37,207 bases of DNA from Colwellia sp. Its GTDB lineage: Bacteria; Pseudomonadota; Gammaproteobacteria; Enterobacterales; Alteromonadaceae. A program made the translations under genes and the position numbers. Shown here piece by piece: positions 7,223 through 16,186 of the stretch (within the stretch, counting starts at the first letter, position 1; each line of letters begins with the position of its first letter). The notes under the pieces are model-generated. The model saw only the letters and a list, made by a program, of their open reading frames with translations, was not told the origin of the DNA and ran no database searches. The stretch spans positions 1-37,207 of the forward strand of contig JALJPA010000018.1 of the NCBI GenBank assembly GCA_022969215.1. Direction: 5' to 3'.

Positions 7223-8122
7223 TTACTGGGCCAGCTCTTGAATGACAAAGTCGATAAAACATCTTACTTTCGCCGACATATGTTTTTTACTGGCATAAAC
7301 CAAGTAGACATTGATTGGACTTTTTTTATAATCATCAAACAAGGTTACTAGTTCACCGGTGGTGAGTTTGTCACTCAAGTTAAATTTAGGCATACGAGTA
7401 ATGCCTAAACCGGCAAGTGCCAATTCTAATTCCATTTCCGGGCTATTGGTGATCATTCTGCTGTTTAGTTGCACACTAACTTGTGCACCTGCTACCGTTT
7501 GGTACTGCCAAATATTAGGTGTTTTAGCGTAACTATAAGTAATGGTTTTATGTTGGCTCAATTCACTAGGATGCTCAGGTTTACCAAACTCGGCTAGGTA
7601 CTTTGGTGATGCGACTGTCACGCCATGAGATTTCATTAATAAACGACTAATCAAGCTAGAATCTTCAAGTTCCGCAGCGGTTTTAATGACAACATCAAAA
7701 CCATCAGCGACCACATCAACTTGTCTACCAGTCATATTTAGATCTAAATTAACCTTGGGATATAAAGCCAAAAACTTCGCTAAAATAGGCTTTAAGTGCG
7801 GCATGCCGAAACTTATAGGACAACTGACTTTCAGTAAACCTTTTGGCTGCAATTGTCTTTGATTAACCGACGATTCGGCTTGATGGGCATCATCAATAAT
7901 TTGTTGGCATTGCTGAAAATACAACTCACCTTCAGGAGTTAAACTAATTGAACGCGTGGTTCGGTTAATTAATCTCACGCCTAGACGGTCTTCTAATTTA
8001 TTAACTTCTTTGGATATATAAGAGGTTGAATGACCCGTACTGTCAGCGGTTTTAGTAAAACTGCCAGCATTAATCACTTCGACAAAGATGACAATACCAT
8101 CTAATAATTTTGAGTTTAACAT
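7223..8122 (-). CDS. LysR-family transcriptional regulator
   Basis: A LysR-type regulator of 299 residues. The winged HTH is at about residues 6-64 (IFVEVINAGSFTKTADSTGH) and the effector-binding domain at about 90-290 (LLKVSCPISFGMPHLKPIL). It belongs by look to the large group that includes DsdC/AaeR-like and quinone- or aromatic-responsive regulators. It is divergent from the MFS transporter at 8309, with a 186-base gap, which is the classical arrangement of a LysR with its target efflux gene. The transporter and the pirin after it are both frameshifted, so the regulator may now have lost its main targets. Confidence 0.9.
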   Translation of the reverse strand: MLNSKLLDGIVIFVEVINAGSFTKTADSTGHSTSYISKEVNKLEDRLGVRLINRTTRSISLTPEGELYFQQCQQIIDDAHQAESSVNQRQLQPKGLLKVSCPISFGMPHLKPILAKFLALYPKVNLDLNMTGRQVDVVADGFDVVIKTAAELEDSSLISRLLMKSHGVTVASPKYLAEFGKPEHPSELSQHKTITYSYAKTPNIWQYQTVAGAQVSVQLNSRMITNSPEMELELALAGLGITRMPKFNLSDKLTTGELVTLFDDYKKSPINVYLVYASKKHMSAKVRCFIDFVIQELAQ

Positions 8123-8308
8123 CTAAGGGAGGACCACCTGATTGCTAATAAGTAAAGATAGCTGAACGAATAACTTTGAGGACTATAGACAAATTAACGC
8201 AATTACATGTCATATGGAAACAATGATTATACTTTCAGAGTATTAATCTATATTGGCATTTAAATTAAACTATCAATCATTAGCAAAGCCCAACTTTAAA
8301 GGTTAATT

Positions 8309-9530
8309 ATGCACACTCACTCAGCAACACAGATAGGTTATTGGCCGTTTGTTATCTTAATGGCAATGATATTTTCACTGTCACCTTTTGCCATTGATAT
8401 GTATCTGCCCGGATTGCCTAGCATGGCGAAATATTTTGGCAGCTCAATTGATGCCATTGAAGCTTCCGTTGCTATCTATTTAATCTTTTTTGCCTTGGGG
8501 CAACTAGTTTTAGGTGCGTTGGCCGACTCAATAAACAAAGCCAAATTACTCAGTATTGGTTTAACTGTATTTGCCATCGCCAGTACCATGATTGCTTTTG
8601 TTACTTCTATTGAGGAGCTTTATTTTTGGCGGGCGGTGCAAGCCTTTGCCAGTGGTAGCTCGGTGGTGGTTTTTGCCTTGATACATCATTTCTATGGCAG
8701 TAAAAATAGTAACCAAATTATTAGTTATGTTATGGCTTGTGTGGTTATCGCGCCAATGATTGCGCCTATGATAGGCAGCCAAATATTACTTGCTGCTAAT
8801 TGGCAGTGGATATTCTTAGTGCTTGCTTGCTGGTCTGGCACTGGTCATTTTAGTGACGCAATTACGCCTTATGCCGCCCAAAAGTATAGCGACTGAGCGA
8901 CAACCACTTAATGTCGCGGCATTATACGGCGGTTATCGAAAAGTCTTATCAAACAGTACTACTATGGCTTACATCTTAGCGGGCGGCAGTGCTTTCGCTG
9001 GCTTGTTTGCTTTTATCTCGGGAGCTCCTTTTGTTTATATGGAATATTTTGGCGCCACGCCGGAGCAGTTTAGTTGGTTAGTGGCATTAAATGCGGTCGC
9101 CATGATCAGTATGAATTTACTCAATGCTCGCTTATTAAAAAATGTTGATGCCACTAAAAAATTGATTTTTGCCGGAGTATTGCTTGCCATTGTAGGGATT
9201 TACTTAGCTGTAGTCGCTTATCTACATTTATCATTAGTCTATGTGGTGGTGGGCGTCATTTTATATGTTGGTTTATTAGGTTTAACAGCCGCGAATGCCA
9301 TTTCAGCTGCATTAGCTAGTGTGCAAGGTAATACTGGCGTACTTTCTGGGGTAAACGGTGTGTTGCAGTTTGGCTTAGGCGCGCTAGCCAGCGCCGTGGT
9401 GAGTATTAGCGTGAGTGTTGATGCCACTACCATGAATTACACCATGGCATTATGTTCATTGGTCACGTTATTTTTTGTCTCTGTCTTGTATTTCAATAAA
9501 CGCATTAAGGCAGTAGGCGTTTTATCATGA
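8309..9530 (+). pseudogene. Bcr/CflA-family MFS drug transporter, frameshifted
   Basis: An inner-membrane multidrug efflux transporter (12 helices expected) split by a frameshift. Frame one runs 8309-8896 and carries helices 1-6 (SPFAIDMYLPGLPSM is the family's first-helix signature). The rest continues from about 8823 to 9530 in another frame. At 8820-8831 the tetranucleotide TGCT stands three times; with two copies the frame reads '..FLVLAGLALVILVTQLRL..' without a break. This is a four-base slippage insertion. Motif A is also degenerate (GALADSINKAKLL). AAGG precedes the ATG. It may be a true pseudogene, a reversible slippage mutant, or a sequencing error. Confidence 0.85.
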
Positions 9531-9540
9531 AGGTCGAATT

Positions 9541-10361
9541 ATGAATATTGAAGTAACACAGCTTGTTAGTAAGCAAAAGGGTAGCCCAGCTTATATTCGA
9601 GGCGCTTTATTTGAACAGCTTAAGCCCTTTGCCCTATTTGATGCAGGGGGATAAAGCAAACGGAAATGACCATAGGTTGGCATCCTCACTCGGGTGTTGC
9701 CACTATCACCATGCCTTATAACGCTGCTTTAAATCATGCTGATTCCCAAGGTAACCATGGCACGATAAAGAGCCGAGGTTTGCAATGGATGGCCAGTGGC
9801 TCAGGTATTTGGCATAAAGAAAATTATCTTGCCCAGCAAGATCATATCGGTATTTTACAACTTTGGTTGCTGTTACCGCCAGATGAAGAAACTGCCGCAG
9901 TGCGCTATTTCAATTTACAGCCTGATGATATTCCGCAAGTAGATAACGTCAGAGTTCTGTTAGGCGAGTATCAAGGTGTTAAAGCCGCGCAATCTGTTAG
10001 CCATAATGTCAGTTACCTGCACATAAACTTAACCGCAGGGCAGACATTTAACTGGCAAGTACCACCAGGGCAAACAAGAGGTTTTGCTTACCCAATTAGC
10101 GGCTCGCTGAGCATAAACCAGCAAAGTGTCATGCCTGAGCAGTTAGCGATATTTAAAGAATTATCACCGACAACGGCGACAACATTCTCAGCAACGGCTG
10201 AATCAGACTGTGAATTTGTCTTGGCTTTAGTTGAGTCTTGGCAACATGATGTGGTGAGTCAATATGGGCAAATCCATACCAATGAAGCGGCTTTAAAAGT
10301 TGGCAGCAAGCGTATTCAAGCACTCGGTAATGAATTAGTTCAACAAGGTGCAATTAGCTAG
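9541..10361 (+). pseudogene. Pirin-family protein, frameshifted in a G run
   Basis: A bicupin pirin (metal-binding; pirins act as quercetin dioxygenases or as regulators). The start is ATG 9541, ten bases after the transporter stop, with AAGG before it, so the two formed an operon. The N-terminal frame stops at 9652-9654 right after LFDAGG. The G run at 9646-9650 has five Gs, and six would join FALFDAGG to IKQTEMTIGWHPHSG in one frame. The rest runs open to 10361. HPHSG and GIWHKE supply the metal ligands, including the Glu that the neighbouring pirin lacks. A one-base deletion in a homopolymer could be real, reversible, or an assembly error. Confidence 0.8.
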
Positions 10362-10443
10362 CACTCAATAGCTACTCTTAGGTATTTAAAAATTAGTCGT
10401 AGTGCTTAATCCATATAAAGAAAGAACAGAATAGGAAAGTAAA

Positions 10444-11304
10444 ATGAGAATAATTGATCATCAACGTATTGACGGCGTTATCCCGAATGCACGAGGACAG
10501 CGTGCTTTTCCAACGACGTCTTTATCACACTTTGACCCTTTTGTGATGCTAGATCATATTGGCCCTTCTATCATGCCAGACGGATGGAAACTTGATGGCG
10601 GTACCGATATCAAGCCTCATTTACATCCACATCGAGGATTTGAGACCATTACCTTTATGTTTGCAGGAAATATGCATCATCGTGATTCAAAATTTACCGA
10701 AAGACCCTTATTAACCAATGGCAGTGTGCAACAAATGAATGCCGGTAGTGGCATTCGCCATGGTGGGGATATGTGGGCGGATAACAACCAACAATTTAAT
10801 GAAATACAACTTTGGGTAAATAGTCCTGCTAAACACAAGATGAGTGAACCCAGTGTTCATAACGTAAATGACAATGAAATTCCAAACATTGTGCAAAAAA
10901 GCATAAACGGTGCGGCGAATCTACGGGTTGTTGCTGGAACATTAGGTGAGATTACTGGCCCGATTAAAACCTTTGCTAATATTCGTGTTATTCACGGTAA
11001 GGTAACCAATAGTCATGAGATAAAGTTGTCTTCATCTCAACTTGAAAGTACACATAACCGTACTATGTTATATCTACTATCAGGCAGCGCTACTATTCAA
11101 AAAATACGGGTAAATCAATTTCAATCAGCCGCTTTTGAAGAGCCCTTAAGTGAGTTAAATTTTACTATGCATGATGATGGAGAGTTTTTATTAATCAGCG
11201 GGCAAAGTATCGATGAACCTATTGTCTATGGTGGTCCGTTTATTATGAATACCGAAGAGGAAATAGCGCAAGCTTACCAGGACTCTTCTAAAGGATACTT
11301 TTAA
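10444..11304 (+). CDS. Pirin family protein
   Basis: A complete 286-residue pirin, with two cupin domains. The metal site of the N-terminal cupin is visible as H61 and H63 (HPHRG) and H106 (GSGIRHGG). The fourth ligand, normally a Glu two residues after the third His (HSE), is replaced by Gly108, with Asp109 next to it, so metal binding or dioxygenase activity may be altered. The N-terminus (ARGQRAFPTTSLSHFDPFVM) follows the usual pirin pattern. AGGA precedes the ATG. It is a diverged paralogue of the frameshifted pirin upstream, 82 bases away, and may share its promoter. Substrate or partner unknown. Confidence 0.88.
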   Translation: MRIIDHQRIDGVIPNARGQRAFPTTSLSHFDPFVMLDHIGPSIMPDGWKLDGGTDIKPHLHPHRGFETITFMFAGNMHHRDSKFTERPLLTNGSVQQMNAGSGIRHGGDMWADNNQQFNEIQLWVNSPAKHKMSEPSVHNVNDNEIPNIVQKSINGAANLRVVAGTLGEITGPIKTFANIRVIHGKVTNSHEIKLSSSQLESTHNRTMLYLLSGSATIQKIRVNQFQSAAFEEPLSELNFTMHDDGEFLLISGQSIDEPIVYGGPFIMNTEEEIAQAYQDSSKGYF

Positions 11305-11407
11305 TGGAGTGTTTAATTAGACTTATGTGGATTGGTATTCTGTTATTGATGCAGTAAAGTAAGTGGTAATAACCTTCCGTAATTGTTTTAATTTTTTGGA
11401 GAACTAG

Positions 11408-13270
11408 ATGCTGGAACTTGCTGTTGTCTATTTAGCTGCTGCTATCATAGCGGTACCTGTCGCTAAGCGTTTGGGGCTAGGCTCTGTACTTGGCTATTTA
11501 TTGGCAGGTATTCTGATCGGGCCATTTTTATTAGGCCTAGTTGGCGATCAAACCGATGTTATGCACTTTGCCGAGTTTGGCGTGGTTATGATGTTGTTTT
11601 TGGTAGGTTTAGAATTACAACCATCCAGGCTTTGGAAACTCAGGCACTCAATTCTAGGTTTAGGTGGTCTGCAGGTTACACTGACTACCCTGGTTATTTT
11701 TGTCATCTGCAAAGAGGTACTTGCTTTACAGTGGCAAACTTCTATGGCAATAGGTTTAATGCTGGCGTTATCTTCAACGGCAATTGTGCTGCAAAGCTTG
11801 AGTGAAAAGGGCTGGACAAAACAAGAGGCGGGGCAAAACGCATTTTCGGTATTACTCTTTCAAGACATTGCCGTGATCCCTATTTTGGCACTGTTACCCT
11901 TATTAGCTTTTAGCGACTCTATGGGGACTGTGTCAAATCACGGTAACCTCATTGCCCATTATCCCGTTTATTTACAGGTAATTGTTTCAATTGCTGTGAT
12001 TGCGGGCATCATTCTTGCGGGAAAATATGTTTCTGCGCCTCTATTTAGGTATATCGCTGAAACACGCTTACGAGAAGTTTTTACTTTGTTTGCTTTGTTC
12101 TTAGTGATAGCGATAGCCGTAATAATGCAAAAAATTGGTTTGTCGCCAGCACTTGGCACCTTTTTAGCTGGCGTTGTCCTGGCCGAAAGTGATTTTAGAC
12201 ACGAATTAGAAGTAGACATAGAACCATTCAAAGGTTTGTTACTGGGTTTGTTTTTTATCGCTGTTGGCGCTTCTATTGATTTTCCATTGTTGTTTGAGCA
12301 ATTATCGACGGTCATTTTATTGGTTGCCGGATTGATCGCGATAAAAGCCCTTGTTTTATATTTACTCGCGGTGTTTTTTAAAATGGAGGGAAGGCAAAAA
12401 CTGCTTTTTACCCTGGCTTTAGCACAAGGCGGAGAATTTGCTTTTGTCTTGCTCTCGTTAACATCATCGCTGCATATACTTGATCCAGAGCAAACCAAGT
12501 TAACAACGTTAGTCGTGGCTATATCTATGCTGATGGCGCCTTTATTGCTGATGATTTATGACAAAATGTTGAGTAATACCAATAAGAGCCAAGCTGAGTT
12601 TGATAAACCAGAAAATATAGAAGCAACAAGCAGTGTTATTATTGCTGGTTATGGTCGTTTTGGGCAAATCATTGGTCGGTTATTAAGCGCGCAGGGTTAT
12701 CATTTATCCATTCTTGACCATAGCCCTAGCCAAATTGAAATGGTAAAACGTTTTGTCACCACCGTACATTACGGCGATGCGGCGCGCAAAGATTTGCTTG
12801 ATGCCTCAGGCGCTGAAGAAGCAAAATTATTGGTGATTGCCATTGATGACGCCGATAAAATTTTAGAGATAGCGGCGATGGCCAAAAAGCATTATCCCAA
12901 CCTAGCCATTGTTGCCCGAGCTATTGATCGTGGACATGCTTACGAATTAATGAAGTTAGGGGTCACGTCTTTCAAGCGTGAAACGTTTGATTCAGCATTA
13001 AACTTAGGTGTTGAAGCGTTAACCTTGTTAGGTAATAGTCAAGAAACGTCTGAGCGTGCAGGAAAATTATTTGCCGAGCATGATGAAGAGTCGATGCATT
13101 TGTTGATGGAATTATGGGGTGATGATCATACCTATGGTATTGCGGTAAAACAACGAATGGAAGTGTTAAAACAAGTCCTAACCAATGACTTGAAAGAGCA
13201 AGATAAAATCAATACCTGTCACGAAGGTAACTGTGACGAAGAGACTGAAATTAATAAGGTTAATTTATGA
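11408..13270 (+). CDS. Kef-type K+/H+ antiporter with TrkA-N domain (CPA2)
   Basis: A 620-residue inner-membrane antiporter of the KefB/KefC type, the same length as E. coli KefC. The membrane domain spans about residues 1-385 (GLGSVLGYLLAGILIGP, then the LALSSTAIVLQ and FQDIAVIPIL segments). The cytosolic Rossmann (TrkA-N/KTN) domain has GYGRFG at 414-419. Kef systems release K+ and acidify the cytoplasm when glutathione adducts of electrophiles such as methylglyoxal bind. GGAG lies six bases before the ATG. The next gene overlaps by four bases and has the glyoxalase fold, which fits electrophile defence. No KefF/KefG-type subunit gene is nearby. Confidence 0.9.
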   Translation: MLELAVVYLAAAIIAVPVAKRLGLGSVLGYLLAGILIGPFLLGLVGDQTDVMHFAEFGVVMMLFLVGLELQPSRLWKLRHSILGLGGLQVTLTTLVIFVICKEVLALQWQTSMAIGLMLALSSTAIVLQSLSEKGWTKQEAGQNAFSVLLFQDIAVIPILALLPLLAFSDSMGTVSNHGNLIAHYPVYLQVIVSIAVIAGIILAGKYVSAPLFRYIAETRLREVFTLFALFLVIAIAVIMQKIGLSPALGTFLAGVVLAESDFRHELEVDIEPFKGLLLGLFFIAVGASIDFPLLFEQLSTVILLVAGLIAIKALVLYLLAVFFKMEGRQKLLFTLALAQGGEFAFVLLSLTSSLHILDPEQTKLTTLVVAISMLMAPLLLMIYDKMLSNTNKSQAEFDKPENIEATSSVIIAGYGRFGQIIGRLLSAQGYHLSILDHSPSQIEMVKRFVTTVHYGDAARKDLLDASGAEEAKLLVIAIDDADKILEIAAMAKKHYPNLAIVARAIDRGHAYELMKLGVTSFKRETFDSALNLGVEALTLLGNSQETSERAGKLFAEHDEESMHLLMELWGDDHTYGIAVKQRMEVLKQVLTNDLKEQDKINTCHEGNCDEETEINKVNL

Positions 13271-13671
13271 AACAAATCACACGAGTAAATCATCTTGGTA
13301 TTCGCGTACATAGTTTGGCGATATCACGCGCGTTTTACGAGAAACTAGGTTTTGAATTTCTCGTTGGCCCAGTAGGTCCCGAGCCTGTAGCTATTATGGA
13401 ACATGCCAGTGGTGTTAATATCAATTTTATTTTAAACGCCGCTGCGCCAACAGATACTAATGTGTTGATGGATGAACCGGTAAAAAAAGCAGGTTATACC
13501 CATGTTGCTTTAGAAGTAAATGATATGGATGCTGTGGTTGTCCAGCTGAATGAATTGGCTATTGAGATCACTGAAGGACCAGTCGTTTTTCCAACGGGTT
13601 CGTCGGTCTTTATTCGCGATCCTGACCGTAATGTTATTGAGTTTCATCAACCTAAAAGAGCATCCGTATGA
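13267..13671 (+). CDS. VOC-family (glyoxalase/dioxygenase fold) protein
   Basis: A 134-residue vicinal-oxygen-chelate protein with two beta-alpha-beta-beta-beta modules. Metal ligands are visible as H9 (VNHLGI), H79 (YTHVALEV) and E125 (RNVIEFHQ); E45 could supply the fourth. The family includes lactoylglutathione lyase, fosfomycin thiol transferases and extradiol dioxygenases. Its start overlaps the antiporter stop (ATGA), so the two are translationally coupled. Kef channels are gated by glutathione adducts, so a glyoxalase-type role on methylglyoxal or a related electrophile is a reasonable inference, not a demonstration. It overlaps the next GNAT gene by ATGA as well. Confidence 0.85.
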   Translation: MKQITRVNHLGIRVHSLAISRAFYEKLGFEFLVGPVGPEPVAIMEHASGVNINFILNAAAPTDTNVLMDEPVKKAGYTHVALEVNDMDAVVVQLNELAIEITEGPVVFPTGSSVFIRDPDRNVIEFHQPKRASV

Positions 13672-14081
13672 AAATAGAAGTAATAGAAAACCCAGAGCAA
13701 GCGTTAATAGATTTCCTTGATAAAAAAATTGCTGATTTTAATTGGGCTAATTGGGAAGTAAGTAAACGACTGCCACTGGCTGTACAAGTTAAAAATGAAA
13801 ATGGCGAAATTGTTGCGGGTGCTGCAGCGCGTACATTTGGTGATTGGTTGTTGATAGATACTTTGTGGGTTTCAGAGGATTTACGTGGCCAAGATGTTGG
13901 TAGTAAAATTTTAACCGAGCTTGAACTTGCAGGTAAAAAGCGAGGCTGTATAAAGTGCCTGTTAGACACTCTTGATTTTCAAGCAATGCCCTTTTACCAA
14001 AAGTATGGTTATGAAACCCAATGGGTTCAGCAGGGCTACCCTAAAACCGGTTGTAAATATTTTATGGTTAAAAAGTTATAG
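13668..14081 (+). CDS. GNAT-family N-acetyltransferase
   Basis: A 137-residue GNAT protein, third gene of the antiporter operon, with an ATGA overlap with the VOC gene. The acetyl-CoA loop reads EDLRGQDVGSKIL at about residues 66-78, and the C-terminal motif is MPFYQKYGYETQ. The sequence resembles small acyltransferases with 'AAARTFGDWLLIDTLWV' strands. The substrate is unknown. Tight coupling to a K+ efflux antiporter and a VOC enzyme suggests detoxification, for example of an electrophile or an antibiotic, but nothing in the sequence fixes this. Confidence 0.85.
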   Translation: MKIEVIENPEQALIDFLDKKIADFNWANWEVSKRLPLAVQVKNENGEIVAGAAARTFGDWLLIDTLWVSEDLRGQDVGSKILTELELAGKKRGCIKCLLDTLDFQAMPFYQKYGYETQWVQQGYPKTGCKYFMVKKL

Positions 14082-14114
14082 TGAGACGATAACTTTTAGC
14101 GGGAAAATGCGGTG

Positions 14115-14160
14115 ATTTAGCTATTTAGCTATTTAGCTATTTAGCTATTTATTTATTTAT
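14115..14160. repeat. Short tandem repeat (ATTTAGCT)4 followed by (ATTT)3
   Basis: ATTTAGCT stands four times head to tail from 14115 to 14146, followed by ATTT three times. It lies between the end of the antiporter operon and the BlaI operator. It is prone to slippage and is likely to vary in copy number between strains. Confidence 0.9.
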
Positions 14161-14248
14161 ATTTATCGTGTAATAACGGCTGCTCTTGCTACATCATCTA
14201 TTGTCCCGTCCACCATAAAAAGTAACTATTTGATGTTTTTCTTGCATG

Positions 14249-14268
14249 AGTGCGACACTTGTCGCACT
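14249..14268. promoter_or_regulatory. Perfect 20-bp dyad, candidate BlaI operator
   Basis: AGTGCGACA and TGTCGCACT are perfect 9-bp arms around CT, 33 bases before the blaI-type start. BlaI/MecI operators are dyads with ACA and TGT separated by two bases at the centre, and this site has exactly that core (GACA-CT-TGTC). I saw no second copy in front of the hydrolase or beta-lactamase genes, so the whole block may be read from this promoter. Confidence 0.65.
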
Positions 14269-14300
14269 ATGTGTGAGTAATCCACTTATCAATATATAAA

Positions 14301-14726
14301 ATGCAACCAACCGCACCCGAACTAGAAATCTTAAAACAGTTATGGCATTCGCAGCCAAAAACTGCCCGCGAGCTTCACGATGAAGTCGAACAAGTACTGG
14401 CTTGGAGCTACTCTTCTACCCGTAAAACCCTAGAAAGAATGGGTGACAAAGGTTTAGTGGCGATGGAGTTTTCCGGTAATAAGAAGATTTATTTCGCCAA
14501 AGTCGACAAGGTCAAGACTCTTGCGGCATTCGCTCAGGATTTTGCCAAACGAGTCTTTGAAATAGACGGCCCTTTGCCGATTGCCATGTTTACCGATAGC
14601 AGATTAATTGATGATAGCGAAATTGCTGATCTTGAAAAGTTACTTCATAACTTAGAACATGACTTAGAGCAAGGCTCAGATCAAAAATCATCACCAGCCT
14701 CACCAAAAGAGCAGCAAGGTAAATAG
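14301..14726 (+). CDS. blaI: BlaI/MecI-family transcriptional repressor
   Basis: A 141-residue penicillinase-repressor-type protein. The winged helix domain is at residues 1-70 (PTAPELEILKQLW, then YSSTRKTLERMGDKGLVAM), with a C-terminal dimerisation part that ends in a polar tail longer than usual. BlaI dimers sit on dyads and are cleaved after the BlaR1 sensor is activated. The start has no obvious ribosome site, and no other start is possible because an in-frame stop lies at 14274-14276. The M56 gene begins two bases after its stop, the classic blaI-blaR1 pair. The perfect dyad just upstream suggests autoregulation. Confidence 0.88.
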   Translation: MQPTAPELEILKQLWHSQPKTARELHDEVEQVLAWSYSSTRKTLERMGDKGLVAMEFSGNKKIYFAKVDKVKTLAAFAQDFAKRVFEIDGPLPIAMFTDSRLIDDSEIADLEKLLHNLEHDLEQGSDQKSSPASPKEQQGK

Positions 14727-14728
14727 TC

Positions 14729-16186
14729 ATGGCAGAGCAATGGTTTACAGGTGTCATATTATTTCAACTTGCCATTTTTATCGCTTGGAGCTGTATTTTA
14801 TCTGGCTTAGCGCTAGCTATCAGTAAAGTGTTTCCCAAAATAATTAATTGGTCTAGATTTTGGCAAGCTTGGCTCGTTATCGCCTTGGTGCCATTATTGC
14901 CGGCGTTGTTCTCTCAAACAAACGTCATTATTCCTGAGCAATTAAAAACAGCTTTTGGTGACTCACAACAAAGTTTAGTGCTGCACTCAAGCTCAGTGGT
15001 TAGCCAAATGGAGAGCAGCGGCGAGCTGCAAGTCTTTATATCTTTAGTCGTGTTGATGTTAGTGCTTGGTGTTTGTTTGTCATTGTTACGCTTTGCGCTT
15101 GGCTTATGGAAAGTTAGGCAATTTATTCAACAAGCGACCCTGGTCACAGATTTAAAAGCTTTTAACCCAGCACAGCAAAAGACCATAACGGCTAACAGCA
15201 TAAAAATATTGGTGACCGATCAAGCCGTATCACCTTTTGTTTTTGGCTTTTTTCGAGTTAGCATGTTGTTACCAAAGTCTGTCTTTACAATGCCTGCAGC
15301 GCAACAAGGTTTATTAATTGACCATGAATTAATGCATATAAAAAGGCAGGATCCTAAGGCAGTTATTTTATTTCGTTTATGTGCTTGTTTGTTTTGGTTC
15401 AACCCCTTTATCAGTTTTATGGAAAAGCGCTTTTTACAATGCATGGAATTGAATTGTGATAGCGCGGTCATCTCAGCAGATCCTGAAGTAAAGCTTAGTT
15501 ATGCTCGCGCGTTAATAGCGAGTTTAAAGTTGCATAAAAGCCCTTTTGACAGTGGCTTAACCACTTACTTTTCTGGTCCTGTTTTTAATAAACAAGACTT
15601 TGAAAATAGAATTAAGTTAGCCATGTCTGGCCAGTCAAACAAGAAGTTTGGCTGGTGTGCTCGTTTGACGTTAGTGTTGATGTCTTGTTCTATTGGCTTT
15701 TTTGCCATGGCGGCTAAACCCTTTTTCTCACTAGATAACTTTAATCAGCTTAATACTGACGGCATCTTACCTGTGATAAATGGTCGGATTTCTTCTGGTT
15801 ATGATGACATTAGTGATTTTCGCGGTAAGAGACCCCATCAAGGCATTGATATCGCCGCGCCAATTGGTACCGAGGTGGTTGCCAGTTTCTCTGGTTGGGT
15901 AATCATTGCTGACGATGTCACTTTGCACCAAAACTATGGCAAGGTAATACTTATTGAGCATCAAGGGCACAACCAAAGTTTATATGCTCATTTAAATAGC
16001 TTTTCGGTCGAGTCAGGCCAGTATATTTCAGCAGGGGATAAAATAGGTACTGTTGGCGCAACAGGTCGAGTGACTGGGGCACATTTGCATTTTGAGGTGT
16101 TGGAAAACGGTAAACATGCCGATCCTAAGCGTTTTTTAAATTTATCCGAGCTAGTAAGCTCAGTAAGTAAAGCCGGGGAGGTATGA
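14729..16186 (+). CDS. BlaR1-type M56 metallopeptidase fused to an M23 (LytM) peptidase domain
   Basis: A 485-residue membrane protease-sensor. Helices lie at about residues 8-31, 45-62 and 103-127. A cytosolic M56 zinc domain follows with HELMH at 199-203 and E240 (MELNCD) as likely third ligand, then a fourth helix at about 311-329. In BlaR1 and MecR1 the part outside the membrane is a class D-like penicillin-binding domain. Here it is instead an M23 endopeptidase fold at about 355-470, with H370 and D374 (HQGID), H421 (YAHL), H452 and H454 (AHLHFE), all zinc and catalytic residues present. It may sense or cut peptidoglycan and pass the signal to BlaI. I recall 'M23/M56' proteins as an annotation class, but no characterised function. 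Confidence 0.9.
   Translation: MAEQWFTGVILFQLAIFIAWSCILSGLALAISKVFPKIINWSRFWQAWLVIALVPLLPALFSQTNVIIPEQLKTAFGDSQQSLVLHSSSVVSQMESSGELQVFISLVVLMLVLGVCLSLLRFALGLWKVRQFIQQATLVTDLKAFNPAQQKTITANSIKILVTDQAVSPFVFGFFRVSMLLPKSVFTMPAAQQGLLIDHELMHIKRQDPKAVILFRLCACLFWFNPFISFMEKRFLQCMELNCDSAVISADPEVKLSYARALIASLKLHKSPFDSGLTTYFSGPVFNKQDFENRIKLAMSGQSNKKFGWCARLTLVLMSCSIGFFAMAAKPFFSLDNFNQLNTDGILPVINGRISSGYDDISDFRGKRPHQGIDIAAPIGTEVVASFSGWVIIADDVTLHQNYGKVILIEHQGHNQSLYAHLNSFSVESGQYISAGDKIGTVGATGRVTGAHLHFEVLENGKHADPKRFLNLSELVSSVSKAGEV

Noticed and set aside
11968-12498. Open frame of 176 codons antisense to the Kef-type antiporter
   Set aside because: It is Lys/Ser/Thr/Asn-rich low-quality sequence, mirror of the membrane-helix codons; the plus strand is clearly the gene.
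14115-14160. Possible CRISPR-type repeat
   Set aside because: Units are 8 bp with no spacers, so this is a simple tandem repeat.
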